From positions 13,785-77,784 of the forward strand of contig DLGE01000011.1 in the NCBI GenBank assembly GCA_002482535.1: a DNA stretch of 64,000 nt, in the 5' to 3' direction. Shown here in pieces: positions 40,484-49,051 of this stretch (position 1 is the stretch's first letter; the number at the start of each line of letters is the position of its first letter). The DNA comes from Peptococcaceae bacterium UBA7702 (GTDB lineage: Bacteria; Bacillota; Dehalobacteriia; UBA7702). The notes under the pieces were generated by a model. It did no database searches. It saw only the letters and a list, made by a program, of their open reading frames with translations, and had not been told where the DNA came from. The translations under genes and the position numbers were made by a program.

Positions 40484-41755
40484 ATGGAAACGAGTCAGAT
40501 TTTTGCCATTGCCGTATTCGTACTGGTTATGGCAGTCATCATCAGCGAAAAAGTCCACCGGGCAGCGGTAGCCCTGGCCGGTGGTATCATCCTGATTGTC
40601 TCCGGCGTCATTAGCTTTGATCAGGGGATTGAAGCCATCGATTTCGCTACCATGGGCGTGCTTTTGGGTATGATGCTCTTTGTCGCCGTGGTAAAGGAAT
40701 CGGGACTTTTTGAGTACATGGCCATCAAGGCGGCAAAAATTGCCAAAGGCGACCCCTGGCGCATCATGGTGGCGTTCATGATTGTCACCGCGGTCTTTTC
40801 AGCCTTTCTTGACAATGTGACCACTGTTTTATTGGTGGGTCCCATGACCATCACCATCTGCCGAATGATCAAAACCAACCCGGTCCCATTTCTGCTCACG
40901 GAAATTCTCGCCTCCAATATAGGCGGCACCGCAACCTTAATCGGCGATCCGCCGAATATCATGATCGGCACCGCCGCGCATTTATCCTTCATTGACTTCA
41001 TTCTTTACGACACACCCGTCATTATCGTTGTCATGGTGGCCATGGTGATCTTCTTCCGTTTCGTTTACAAAAACAAGCTTTCCGCCTCCGCCGATGCCCA
41101 AAGTGAAGTGCTCAGTCTTGATGAAAATAAGTTCATTAAGGATGCAAAGCTCTTTAAAAAGAGCGTGATTATGATCATTCTCGTGGTGGCCGCTTTTATC
41201 TGCCACAGTTTTCTTGGCGTCGAATCCTGTGAAGTGGCTCTGGCCGCCGGGATTATCATGGTTATCATCGGCAGGACCAACGTAGAAGAAGCCATTCACA
41301 ATGTAGAATGGCCGACTCTGCTCTTCTTTATCGGTCTTTTTGTCGTCGTCGGCGCTTTGGACAAAACGGGTGTGATCGGCATGATGGCCAACGGCATCAT
41401 CCAGGTTACCGGCGGCAATGTGATCTTGACCATGCTGGTCATCCTCTGGGTTTCCGCCCTGCTTTCGGCAATTTTAGATAATATTCCCTTTGTCGCCACG
41501 ATGATTCCCTTGATTTTAACCATGGAAGCCAACGGCATTGATGCCGCTCCCCTTTGGTGGGCCCTTTCTCTCGGCGCCTGTCTCGGCGGTAACGGGACTT
41601 TGATTGGCGCTTCCGCCAATGTTGTACTTTCCGGGATCAGCAGCAAACACGGTTATCCCATTACTTTCATCAGCTTTCTTAAAATTGGTATGCCCATGAT
41701 GCTGATTTCCGTGGTTATTGCCACCGCTTATCTATTGCTGCGTTTTGCCCTTTGA
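40484..41755 (+). CDS. ArsB/NhaD-family permease, copy 1
   Basis: A 423-residue membrane protein of the ion-transporter superfamily (ArsB/NhaD/SLC13-like), with about eleven spans and two inverted-topology halves. Each half carries the family's loop motif: FLDNVTTVLLVGPM with GGTATLIGDPPNIMI, and ILDNIPFVATMIPL with GGNGTLIGASANVV. An in-frame start at 40448 would add twelve residues. The ATG at 40484 aligns with copy 2. Substrate (sodium/proton, arsenite or organic anion) cannot be fixed from sequence. It is followed by a near-identical tandem copy. Confidence 0.88.
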   Translation: METSQIFAIAVFVLVMAVIISEKVHRAAVALAGGIILIVSGVISFDQGIEAIDFATMGVLLGMMLFVAVVKESGLFEYMAIKAAKIAKGDPWRIMVAFMIVTAVFSAFLDNVTTVLLVGPMTITICRMIKTNPVPFLLTEILASNIGGTATLIGDPPNIMIGTAAHLSFIDFILYDTPVIIVVMVAMVIFFRFVYKNKLSASADAQSEVLSLDENKFIKDAKLFKKSVIMIILVVAAFICHSFLGVESCEVALAAGIIMVIIGRTNVEEAIHNVEWPTLLFFIGLFVVVGALDKTGVIGMMANGIIQVTGGNVILTMLVILWVSALLSAILDNIPFVATMIPLILTMEANGIDAAPLWWALSLGACLGGNGTLIGASANVVLSGISSKHGYPITFISFLKIGMPMMLISVVIATAYLLLRFAL

Positions 41756-41821
41756 CAAAAACAAACTACATGTATCCTACATGCATCTAAAGGATCATAT
41801 CGCTGATATCTGTTTCACATA

Positions 41822-41850
41822 TTGATTTTATAACTCCAAAATGGTAAAAT
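41822..41850 (+). promoter_or_regulatory. Promoter of permease copy 2
   Basis: TTGATT (41822-41827), 17 bp, TAAAAT (41845-41850), about 30 bases before the start. The second copy can therefore be expressed on its own. Confidence 0.6.
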
Positions 41851-41883
41851 GAAAAGAATAATGAAAAAAAATGGAGTAATATG

Positions 41884-43155
41884 ATGGAAACAAATCAGCT
41901 TTTCGCCATTGCCGTATTTGTCTTGGTCATGGCGGTGATCGTCAGTGAAAAAATACACAGAGCGGCAGTGGCTCTGGCCGGCGGTATCATCCTGATCCTC
42001 TCCGGTATCATCTCCTTTGATGAAGGCATAGAAGCCATTGATTTCGGTACTTTGGGCGTATTATTGGGCATGATGCTCTTTGTGGCCGTGGTGAAAGAAT
42101 CCGGTCTCTTTGAGTACATGGCCATCAAGGCCGCAAAAATCGCCAAAGGAGACCCTTGGCGCATTATGATCGCTTTTATGGTCGTTACAGCGGTTTTATC
42201 CGCCTTTCTCGATAATGTCACCACCGTTCTTTTGGTGGGGCCCATGACCATTACCATCTGTCAGATGCTCAAGGTAAACCCGGTGCCCTTTTTAATCACG
42301 GAGATTCTTGCTTCCAACATCGGCGGCACCGCCACCTTAATCGGGGATCCGCCCAACATCATGATCGGCAGCGCCGCCCATCTGTCCTTTCTGGATTTCT
42401 TGTCGATGGACGCTCCAGTGGTCGTCGTCATCATGATTGTCACGATTTTCTGTTTCCGTTTTATCTACGGTAAAAAGCTCACCGTAAGCCCAGAGGCCAA
42501 AGCGGAAATTCTAACCCTTGATGAAAAGAAAGCCATCAAAGACGAAAAGCTCTTCAAAAAGAGCCTGGTGATGATTTTCTTCGTCGTTCTCGGCTTTATG
42601 CTCCATGGTGTGATCGGCATAGAATCCTCGGTCATTGCTTTGGCCGCGGGCATTTTGATGGTCATCATCGGCGGCACCAGCGTGGAAGAAGCCATCCATC
42701 ATGTGGAATGGCCAACGCTGCTCTTCTTTATCGGGCTTTTCGTCGTCGTCGGCGCCTTGGAAGCCACCGGTGTGATTACGCTGCTGGCCAACATGCTCAT
42801 CGGGGCTACCGCAGGCAAATTGATCTTAACCATGCTGATGATCCTATGGATTTCAGCACTCCTATCCGCAATTTTAGATAACATCCCCTTTGTCGCCACA
42901 ATGATACCGCTGGTCTTGACGATGGAAGCCAGCGGCATTGATGTTACGCCCCTTTGGTGGGCAATTTCTCTCGGCGCCTGCCTCGGCGGGAACGGCACTT
43001 TAATCGGCGCCTCCGCCAATGTCGTGCTTTCCGGTATCAGCAACCGGCAGGGATATCCCATTACCTTCCTTGCTTTTCTTAAAATCGGGATGCCAATGAT
43101 GCTCCTTTCCATCGTCATTTCTTCTGTCTACCTATTGCTGCGTTTCGCAATCTAA
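41884..43155 (+). CDS. ArsB/NhaD-family permease, copy 2
   Basis: A 423-residue tandem paralogue of the preceding gene, collinear along its whole length. The two loop motifs (LDNVTTVLLVGP/GDPPNIMIGS and LDNIPFVATMIPL/GGNGTLIGASANVV) are identical. Differences cluster in the central cytoplasmic loop (TVSPEAKAEILTLDEKKAIKDEK) and a few membrane helices. Two consecutive ATGs (41881, 41884) are possible; the second has better spacing from GGAG and matches copy 1. It lies 26 bases before an unknown gene. Confidence 0.88.
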   Translation: METNQLFAIAVFVLVMAVIVSEKIHRAAVALAGGIILILSGIISFDEGIEAIDFGTLGVLLGMMLFVAVVKESGLFEYMAIKAAKIAKGDPWRIMIAFMVVTAVLSAFLDNVTTVLLVGPMTITICQMLKVNPVPFLITEILASNIGGTATLIGDPPNIMIGSAAHLSFLDFLSMDAPVVVVIMIVTIFCFRFIYGKKLTVSPEAKAEILTLDEKKAIKDEKLFKKSLVMIFFVVLGFMLHGVIGIESSVIALAAGILMVIIGGTSVEEAIHHVEWPTLLFFIGLFVVVGALEATGVITLLANMLIGATAGKLILTMLMILWISALLSAILDNIPFVATMIPLVLTMEASGIDVTPLWWAISLGACLGGNGTLIGASANVVLSGISNRQGYPITFLAFLKIGMPMMLLSIVISSVYLLLRFAI

Positions 43156-43181
43156 GATAAAAACTGAAAGAAGGAATTGTC

Positions 43182-43658
43182 ATGTATGAAAGTATGATCG
43201 ATGGTGAAATCATCGAAATGACCAGCAGACAACTGGGGGCCAGCAAAGTGGTGGAACTCACGGGATCCCTCTATTACATCGAATTCCCGGTCACCGACTG
43301 TTGCACCCTCTCTTATACCTTTAACGTCAACAGCAAAAATCAATATCATCTGCAACGCATCAAGCCCTATCCCTTTGCCCACGATCCCATCAAAGGGGAG
43401 GAAGATGTTATCGCTTTCATCAAAAAAGACTTGTCCCGTTTTCGCAACGCGGCCAAAAGCAGCAATTTTGATAATTTCGTCACTGCTGTCAATAAACTGA
43501 TGACCATCGGCGAACAAATGGACGACCTGTTTCTCAATTTCAATGTTGATAAAAAGGCCCTTTCCGAAATTGCACTGCACCTTGATGAGATTGAGGTACA
43601 TATCGCCGAAGTGAAGCAATGCTCCGTTGAACTTGAGGTTCCCTACACAGCGGAATAA
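43182..43658 (+). CDS. Hypothetical protein downstream of the permeases
   Basis: A 158-residue soluble protein that I do not recognise. It starts at an ATG preceded by GAAAGAAGGAA. The N-terminal half looks beta-rich (VVELTGSLYYIEFPVTDCCTLSYTF). The C-terminal half is predicted helical (residues about 75-155; FDNFVTAVNKLMTIGEQMDDLFLNF, ALSEIALHLDEIEVHIAEVK). There is no signal peptide or membrane span. Being 26 bases from permease 2, it is probably co-transcribed. Confidence 0.7.
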   Translation: MYESMIDGEIIEMTSRQLGASKVVELTGSLYYIEFPVTDCCTLSYTFNVNSKNQYHLQRIKPYPFAHDPIKGEEDVIAFIKKDLSRFRNAAKSSNFDNFVTAVNKLMTIGEQMDDLFLNFNVDKKALSEIALHLDEIEVHIAEVKQCSVELEVPYTAE

Positions 43659-43693
43659 CTTTTACAATCTTTATAACAAGGTAGACTTTTTGC

Positions 43694-43717
43694 CAGGGCG
43701 GCAGGGCGGCAGGGCGG
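43694..43717 (+). repeat. Short tandem repeat, three units of CAGGGCGG
   Basis: Three exact 8-bp units in tandem, partly continued by CGAG. It lies beside the truncated interspersed element. Confidence 0.8.
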
Positions 43718-43756
43718 CGAGAAACCGTATCCCGCAAGGCACAGGCAAAAAGCAGG

Positions 43757-43789
43757 TTCGCCGCGTATCAGCCTTTGTCGGCAGCCTGA
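43757..43789. repeat. Right-end fragment of the interspersed element
   Basis: TTCGCCGCGTATCAGCCTTT and the following GTCGGCAGCCTGA match the right ends of the full copies at about 10432-10464 and 22259-22291. It abuts a terminator hairpin in the same way. The left part is absent. Confidence 0.75.
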
Positions 43790-43828
43790 GGGTGTGTCCC
43801 AAATTTGGGGCACACCCTCTCTTTTTTT
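43788..43828. terminator. Bidirectional terminator after the exporter operon
   Basis: GAGGGTGTGTCCC pairs with GGGGCACACCCTC, followed by CTTTTTTT on the plus strand and an A/T-rich end on the other side. It lies between convergent genes. Confidence 0.85.
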
Positions 43829-43835
43829 ACTGCTT

Positions 43836-44846
43836 TTATTGGCCGCCGCCGGGCATCTGCCCGCCGCCGGAGGGCATTTCACCACCACCTGGCATCTCTC
43901 CGCCACCGGGCATTTCACCGCCGCCCATATTGCCAAAGCCGCTGTTTTCTTCATCGTCTTCGGCAGAAATTACCTGCACGGTTTCACCGCCCTGCAAACC
44001 GTTGGTGATCTCAATATAGGAACCGTTGCTGATCCCCGTTTCCACCGTCACGTTTTCGGTGGTACCGTCGTCGTTGACCACCGTCACATAGGATTCGCCA
44101 TTGGCGGTCTGCACCGCCGTGAGAGGAACGGCAATCACATCGGCGGCTTCTTCCAAAATGATCGAAGCCGTGCCGGTCATGCCGATTTTAAGGTTGCCGT
44201 CATTCTCAAAAGTCACGGTGGCGCTAAAGGTGGAACCGCTGGAAGAATAAGTGCCCCTTTCACTGATGAAGGTAATGTAGCCGGTATACACCGTATCTGT
44301 GGTTGACGTGGCAATCGCCACCTCATTGCCGACGCTGACTTTACCGATGTCTTCTTCACTGACGGACAAAGTCATCGACAGCGTGTCACTGCTGGCCACC
44401 GTAATATAATACTCCGAGGTAAGCTCTGCGTCCTCGTCGGGAAGGGACAATGTTTCGATCACGAGGTTATAAGGAGCATACATATATTTGCCGTTGGTAT
44501 ATTTTAGCAGCGGGTCGCCTTCGGCAACGGCTTCGCCGGCGCTGACCAAAACCTCCTCAAGATCATAGGTTGCGTGGGGTTCGATGTCTTCTGTTAAAGC
44601 GGAGGAAATTTCTCCTTCTGAGGAAAGCGTATTTTGGATGGTCATGGTTTGCACCGTTGTTGTAGTAACGGATTTGTCAGCTTCCACAGCGGCGCCATCT
44701 TGCAAGAGGATGCCACCAATCACCGAAGAGGCAATCACCGCAACGACCGCCAAAACGGTAACAAGGATTTTATGCTTCTTTACAAATTTTATAAACTTGA
44801 AGAACTTACTGCCTCTTTTGGCTTCTAATTGCTGTTTTTTGCTCAT
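43836..44846 (-). CDS. Exporter adaptor (HlyD/MacA-like) with C-terminal MPGGGE repeats
   Basis: A 336-residue membrane-fusion/adaptor protein. One N-terminal membrane anchor (about residues 28-50) is followed by lipoyl/barrel-sandwich halves (VLVSAGEAVAEGDPLLKYTNGKYMYAPYN) and beta-barrel and membrane-proximal domains ending TVETGISNGSYIEITNGLQGGETV. The last ~30 residues are repeats of GGGEMPGG type. It overlaps the upstream secreted-protein gene by four bases and is last in the exporter operon. It should work with the MacB-like permease outside the membrane. No outer-membrane channel gene is present. Confidence 0.88.
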   Translation of the reverse strand: MSKKQQLEAKRGSKFFKFIKFVKKHKILVTVLAVVAVIASSVIGGILLQDGAAVEADKSVTTTTVQTMTIQNTLSSEGEISSALTEDIEPHATYDLEEVLVSAGEAVAEGDPLLKYTNGKYMYAPYNLVIETLSLPDEDAELTSEYYITVASSDTLSMTLSVSEEDIGKVSVGNEVAIATSTTDTVYTGYITFISERGTYSSSGSTFSATVTFENDGNLKIGMTGTASIILEEAADVIAVPLTAVQTANGESYVTVVNDDGTTENVTVETGISNGSYIEITNGLQGGETVQVISAEDDEENSGFGNMGGGEMPGGGEMPGGGEMPSGGGQMPGGGQ

Positions 44847-45706
44847 GCCACATTCTCCCTGGTCACATAGATTCGATAGGTCCTCAGGTTACCGTTTTCC
44901 GCGGTAACGCTGACCAGCACTTTATTAACGCCTACGGCCAAATCGTCATTTCCCGTTACAGCAACGACAGCGGCATCATCCTCGGCAACGGCGCTCACGG
45001 TAATGTCGCTGACATCGTTGGCTACCGTGATAAAATACGTGTCATTGGTTTTCGTAAAATCTGTCTGAAAAGCGTAATCCGTTACCGCAAGGCTTGATAA
45101 ATAATTATTGTAGGAACCCTGGTACGTCACGGTTGCGGCAGAAGAGACAGTGGAAGCAGAAGCCGCCGGAGTAGCAGTTCCTCCCCCAGCCGCGGCAGAT
45201 GCTCCCGCTGTGCTCCCGTTGGCCGTTTCGTTTTCCGTTTCGTCTTTGCTTTCGCCGCCGGTTTCTTCTTCCACCGGTCTTGGGGCTACCGTAAAGGTCA
45301 GCGTATCACTGATGGACACGCCGCTATCACTTAAAAGGACAGCCGTAACGGTATACGTTGTGCCGGAAACAGCGTCTGCAGGAAGGTACGCCAATGCATT
45401 GAGAGAAGAAAGCCCCACCAAATCCGCAGAGGCGATCTGATACGATTTTTGTACGGCGTTATACGTAACGGAAACACTCTCTTTTGTGGTCAGGCCGGTG
45501 ACTTCTGGAGATACGGTTAGGGACAGCGTATAGCCGGTATCCGTTTCCGGTATCCCGGTGAGATCCACGCTAAAGCTGTATGCTCCCTGGGCTTCGACTT
45601 CGCTGACAGAGGATACCAGCAGATTCGTATCGTCGGCCCCGTAAACGAGCATGCCGGGAATCAGCAGGAGCAGAGCGATGACAGGGATCCAAGTTTTCTT
45701 TTTCAT
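44843..45706 (-). CDS. Secreted protein with cadherin-like beta-sandwich domain
   Basis: A 287-residue secreted protein. The signal peptide MKKKTWIPVIALLLLIPGMLVYG is followed by an Ig-like region (about 25-135). A low-complexity Ala/Ser/Thr/Gly linker with EETGGESKDETENE follows (about 135-190). The C-terminal domain (YNNYLSSLAVTDYAFQTDF to VNKVLVSVTAENGNLRTYRI) matches the cadherin-like beta-sandwich family common in Clostridia. It sits between the permease and adaptor genes and overlaps the latter, so it is likely a dedicated partner of the exporter, perhaps a periplasmic-side or wall-side scaffold. The role is inferred. Confidence 0.78.
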   Translation of the reverse strand: MKKKTWIPVIALLLLIPGMLVYGADDTNLLVSSVSEVEAQGAYSFSVDLTGIPETDTGYTLSLTVSPEVTGLTTKESVSVTYNAVQKSYQIASADLVGLSSLNALAYLPADAVSGTTYTVTAVLLSDSGVSISDTLTFTVAPRPVEEETGGESKDETENETANGSTAGASAAAGGGTATPAASASTVSSAATVTYQGSYNNYLSSLAVTDYAFQTDFTKTNDTYFITVANDVSDITVSAVAEDDAAVVAVTGNDDLAVGVNKVLVSVTAENGNLRTYRIYVTRENVA

Positions 45707-45723
45707 TTCAGTATAACCTCCCC

Positions 45724-46893
45724 TTATTCCTGTTTCAGAGCATCGATTGGCCGTAAACCGGCAGCGCGGTAGGAGGGAAAAATCCCAAAGACCAGACCGA
45801 CGGCAGCAGAGACGCTGAAGGATACCAGGATCACACCGACGCCGGGAGCAAAGGAGACGCCGAAAACCTCTGAGGCAAAACCGCCGCTGATACCGGCAAC
45901 AATACCCAGGATGCCCCCGAACAAACTCAAGACCAATGATTCAATGAGAAACTGTTTTAAAATATCTGAACGCTTGGCGCCCAGGGATTTCCGGATGCCG
46001 ATTTCCTTCGTCCGTTCCGATACGGAAACCAGCATCACATTCATCACGCCGATGCCGCCCACAAGCAATGAGATTCCGGCAATGCCACCCAAAAGCAAGG
46101 ACATCGTATTCGTGATATCCGCCATTGCTTCCAGCGTTGATTCCTGGGTGGAAACACTGAAATCATCATCAGCGGAGAGAGCGTAGGTTCGCGTCAAGTA
46201 CATTTCCGCTTCACTGGCGGCCTCCTCCACCCCGTCTTCGCTGGCGGCTTTCAAATAAAGATTGCTGATACCGGTGTCAGTGCCAAGATATTTTACGGTG
46301 GTCATCGGCATCAGTAACATATCGTCAACATTGTTCCCCATGGAAGAGCCGGTACTTTCCAATACGCCGATCACGGTATAATGGTCGCCGTCGATTTTCA
46401 CCGTTTCTCCCAAAGGGTTCGTTAAACCAAAGAGATCTTTGGCGGCGTCACTGCCGATGATCACCACTTTGCTACAGTTTTCAATATCGATTTCCGAGAT
46501 CGTTCTGCCCTTTGCCAACTGATAACCCATGATATCAATGTAATGATCGTTGGTGGCGATGAGAGACGTTTGGGCTGAGGTCTCCGCTTCCCGGCTCACC
46601 GTGGCGGAAACGGTGAGATACGGCGCTGCGCTGTCAATTAGGCTCAGCGAGGTAAAACCGTCCAGCTCATCGTAATCAAGGGTCGTGTCGCTGTTGTTGA
46701 TCGTCACCGTCAGCACATCGGCGCCAAGGCTGGAAACCTGGTCTTGGACACTACCGGCGGCACCGTTACCGATGCCCACCAAAATGATCACAGAGGCGAT
46801 CCCGATCACCAAACCCAGCATGGTGAGACCGGAGCGCAATTTGTTACTGCGGATATTGCTAAATGCCAGTTTGACCGTTAAAAACAGATTCAT
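45724..46893 (-). CDS. MacB/FtsX-type ABC permease
   Basis: A 389-residue permease with one N-terminal span (SNKLRSGLTMLGLVIGIASVIIL), a large extracytoplasmic MacB-type domain (about 45-265) and three C-terminal spans. These are followed by the conserved ERTKEIGIRKSLGAKRSDILKQFLIE segment. This is the mechanotransmission-type permease that couples cytoplasmic ATP use to extracytoplasmic work. It overlaps the ATPase gene by four bases (ATGA). Confidence 0.92.
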   Translation of the reverse strand: MNLFLTVKLAFSNIRSNKLRSGLTMLGLVIGIASVIILVGIGNGAAGSVQDQVSSLGADVLTVTINNSDTTLDYDELDGFTSLSLIDSAAPYLTVSATVSREAETSAQTSLIATNDHYIDIMGYQLAKGRTISEIDIENCSKVVIIGSDAAKDLFGLTNPLGETVKIDGDHYTVIGVLESTGSSMGNNVDDMLLMPMTTVKYLGTDTGISNLYLKAASEDGVEEAASEAEMYLTRTYALSADDDFSVSTQESTLEAMADITNTMSLLLGGIAGISLLVGGIGVMNVMLVSVSERTKEIGIRKSLGAKRSDILKQFLIESLVLSLFGGILGIVAGISGGFASEVFGVSFAPGVGVILVSFSVSAAVGLVFGIFPSYRAAGLRPIDALKQE

Positions 46894-47567
46894 CGCGCGT
46901 CCCCCGTGTCCATGAGCTTTCCGTCACCAATGGTTACCACCCGTTTCGCCTTGGTGGCAACCTTTAAATCATGGGTAATCAGGAGGATCGTCTGCCCCCT
47001 ATCGTTTAACATTGCCAGGAGCTCCATGATTTCCGTGCCGGTTTTGGAATCAAGGGCGCCGGTGGGTTCATCGGCCAGGATGATATCGGGGCTGCAGGCA
47101 AGGGCCCGGGCAATGGCAACCCGCTGCTGCTGGCCGCCGGAAAGTTGGCAAGATAAATGCTGATACCGGTCGGTAAGTTTCATCTTCTCCAGGAATTCCA
47201 AGGCTCTCGCCTTGGCGTCTTTTTCCCCCATCCCTTTATAAAGCAAGGGTACCATAACATTTTCAAGGGCGTTCATCTTGGGCAAAAGATTAAAGCTCTG
47301 AAACACAAAACCGATTTTTTCATTGCGGATCTTCGCCTGCTCATTGTCGGAAAGCTGCGTCACGTCTTTTCCCGCCAATAGATAAGTACCGCTGTCCGCC
47401 ATATCCAGCAGACCGATGATATTCATCAGCGTCGATTTCCCGGAACCGCTGGGACCGACAATGGAAACGAACTCCCCTGCTTTTACCTGAAAATCGATAT
47501 GATCCACGGCACAAATCGTCTCGTCCCCCATTTGATAAGTTTTACTCAAACCAGTCATTGCGATCAT
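46890..47567 (-). CDS. MacB/LolD-type ABC ATPase
   Basis: A 225-residue ATPase with Walker A GPSGSGKSTLMN, Q-loop FVFQSFNLLPKM, signature LSGGQQQRVAIARALA, Walker B IILADEPTGALDSKTG and H-loop LLITHDL. The PTGALD motif is typical of the LolD/MacB/FtsE group. It pairs with the overlapping FtsX-type permease gene. Confidence 0.94.
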   Translation of the reverse strand: MIAMTGLSKTYQMGDETICAVDHIDFQVKAGEFVSIVGPSGSGKSTLMNIIGLLDMADSGTYLLAGKDVTQLSDNEQAKIRNEKIGFVFQSFNLLPKMNALENVMVPLLYKGMGEKDAKARALEFLEKMKLTDRYQHLSCQLSGGQQQRVAIARALACSPDIILADEPTGALDSKTGTEIMELLAMLNDRGQTILLITHDLKVATKAKRVVTIGDGKLMDTGDAR

Positions 47568-47577
47568 TTTCTTCTCC

Positions 47578-48741
47578 TTAACCGATCTTTTCTACACGCA
47601 CCGTCTCGTCACCGCTAAGCCCCGCGGTGATTTCCACGTAATGAGCGTCGCTGATACCGGTTTCCACGGTCTGCTTGGTAATACTGCCATCGTCACCCAC
47701 AAGGTAAACGTAACGGTCAGCAGCGCTGAAATAGACGGCCTCCACGGGCACGGCGATGACATCCTCCTTGGATTCCAACATAATCGTGCAGTTGGCCCCC
47801 ATGCCGAGTTTCAAATTCCCGTCATTGACCATACTGATGATGACCTCAAAATAGGCGGTATTATTGTTGTCCGTGGACGTACCCGAACTGCCATTGCTGT
47901 TGGCGGAAGCAGCCGCTTCGCTGCCGCCAACGCTGCTTTCCGTGGTTTCAGAAGAAGTATCGCTGCTTAAAGATCTGCTGGCAGCGCCGCTGAGATAGGT
48001 AATCGTACCCTCATAAACCGTATTCTTGTCGGCATTGACGACGATATCCGCTTCGTCGCCTTTGGCGACCATGTTGATCTCGTCCTGGGGAACCGTAATG
48101 TCGAGGATGAGCTCATCGGTGGGGTAGATGGTGATGTAGTGACTGCTCGTCGCCGTCGCCCCGGTTTCCGGCGCGTTGATTTCGGCAATCACACCGTTGC
48201 AGTCGGCAGTCAGATAAGTGCCGTTGCTGTATTCCGCTAATTTCTGTCCTGTCACCACAGCGTCGTCCGTTTCCACGCAGGTCGCTTTCAATGTTTTTGA
48301 AGTGCTGAAAGACACGGTTTCCGGATCGGCGTAGGTGATTTCCCCGGCTGCGGTCAAGGTCCTGTCTATGGTTCTCGTCGTCACCGCGACAGTTTCATAA
48401 CTGACCGCGTCTTCCGCATCGTTATCCAGGTAAAGCAGCGCCGCTGTGGCGGCGGCCAACATAAAAACGAGAACCGCGGCGCCGCAAAACAGAAGGCCTT
48501 TGGGATTCTTTCGGAACCGCTGGCGAAAATCAAGCCGCCGCTTCCTTGTCTTAGCCACCGTTACCCCCGTTAAGGCAACACTCTCCGCCACGGCAAGGCT
48601 TTCTTCTGCGCTCTTGGAGGCAGTATCGCAAGCCTTGCCACGGTCGCCCTCAAAAAAAGCCAGCCCTTCGCCGCCTGCTCCCTTTGCTTCTGTTTCGTCA
48701 TGCGTGAGACCGTCTCTCTTATTTCGATTCAAAAATTTCAA
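47578..48741 (-). CDS. Exporter adaptor with extended cytoplasmic N-terminus
   Basis: A 387-residue adaptor if started at the TTG at 48741, which has GGGGAGG nine bases upstream. A longer reading from 49014 has no family support and would cross the preceding gap. Residues 1 to about 80 are hydrophilic and presumably cytoplasmic. A membrane span follows (GLLFCGAAVLVFMLAAATAALLY). The HlyD/MacA-type barrel then contains ETGATATSSHYITIYPTDEL, a Ser/Thr-rich insert (SSDTSSETTESSVGGSEAA) and the end TVETGISDAHYVEITAGLSGDETV. The last region matches the second adaptor in the operon. It is first in the operon, ten bases before the ATPase gene. Confidence 0.82.
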   Translation of the reverse strand: MKFLNRNKRDGLTHDETEAKGAGGEGLAFFEGDRGKACDTASKSAEESLAVAESVALTGVTVAKTRKRRLDFRQRFRKNPKGLLFCGAAVLVFMLAAATAALLYLDNDAEDAVSYETVAVTTRTIDRTLTAAGEITYADPETVSFSTSKTLKATCVETDDAVVTGQKLAEYSNGTYLTADCNGVIAEINAPETGATATSSHYITIYPTDELILDITVPQDEINMVAKGDEADIVVNADKNTVYEGTITYLSGAASRSLSSDTSSETTESSVGGSEAAASANSNGSSGTSTDNNNTAYFEVIISMVNDGNLKLGMGANCTIMLESKEDVIAVPVEAVYFSAADRYVYLVGDDGSITKQTVETGISDAHYVEITAGLSGDETVRVEKIG

Positions 48742-48947
48742 TGCGGAAAACCTCCCCGAAAAGCAAACTAACCATGAATTCAGCATAGAGGAGCGATATG
48801 TAAAATCCATGGCTATTTTTTCCTTCTTTGATGAAAAACCAGCAGGAAATTGAGGAACAGATCCCATTGAAAAAACCTGCCGCCCTTCGCCAAGGCCGAT
48901 ACGGCGTCGGTTACGCGGCACTGCCGAAACCCCCATAACGCAAAAAC

Positions 48948-48978
48948 GGCATAGTCGGTATTTTCTACCGGCTATGCC
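48948..48978 (-). terminator. Terminator after the YtxH-like gene
   Basis: GGCATAGTCGGTA pairs with TACCGGCTATGCC; on the minus strand GTTTTTG follows. The rest of the 310-bp gap 48742-49051 has no convincing promoter or gene. Confidence 0.8.
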
Positions 48979-49051
48979 CCATTTTTCAAAGGAAACCATT
49001 CCCTTAGAACCCACCTTTTAACGGCGGCTTCCGCATGATCATAAAATCATT

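Noticed and set aside
43836..43960. CRISPR-like repeat in the Gly/Met/Pro-rich coding tail
   Set aside because: The repeats are short, in frame and encode GGGEMPGG units; there are no spacers of constant length.
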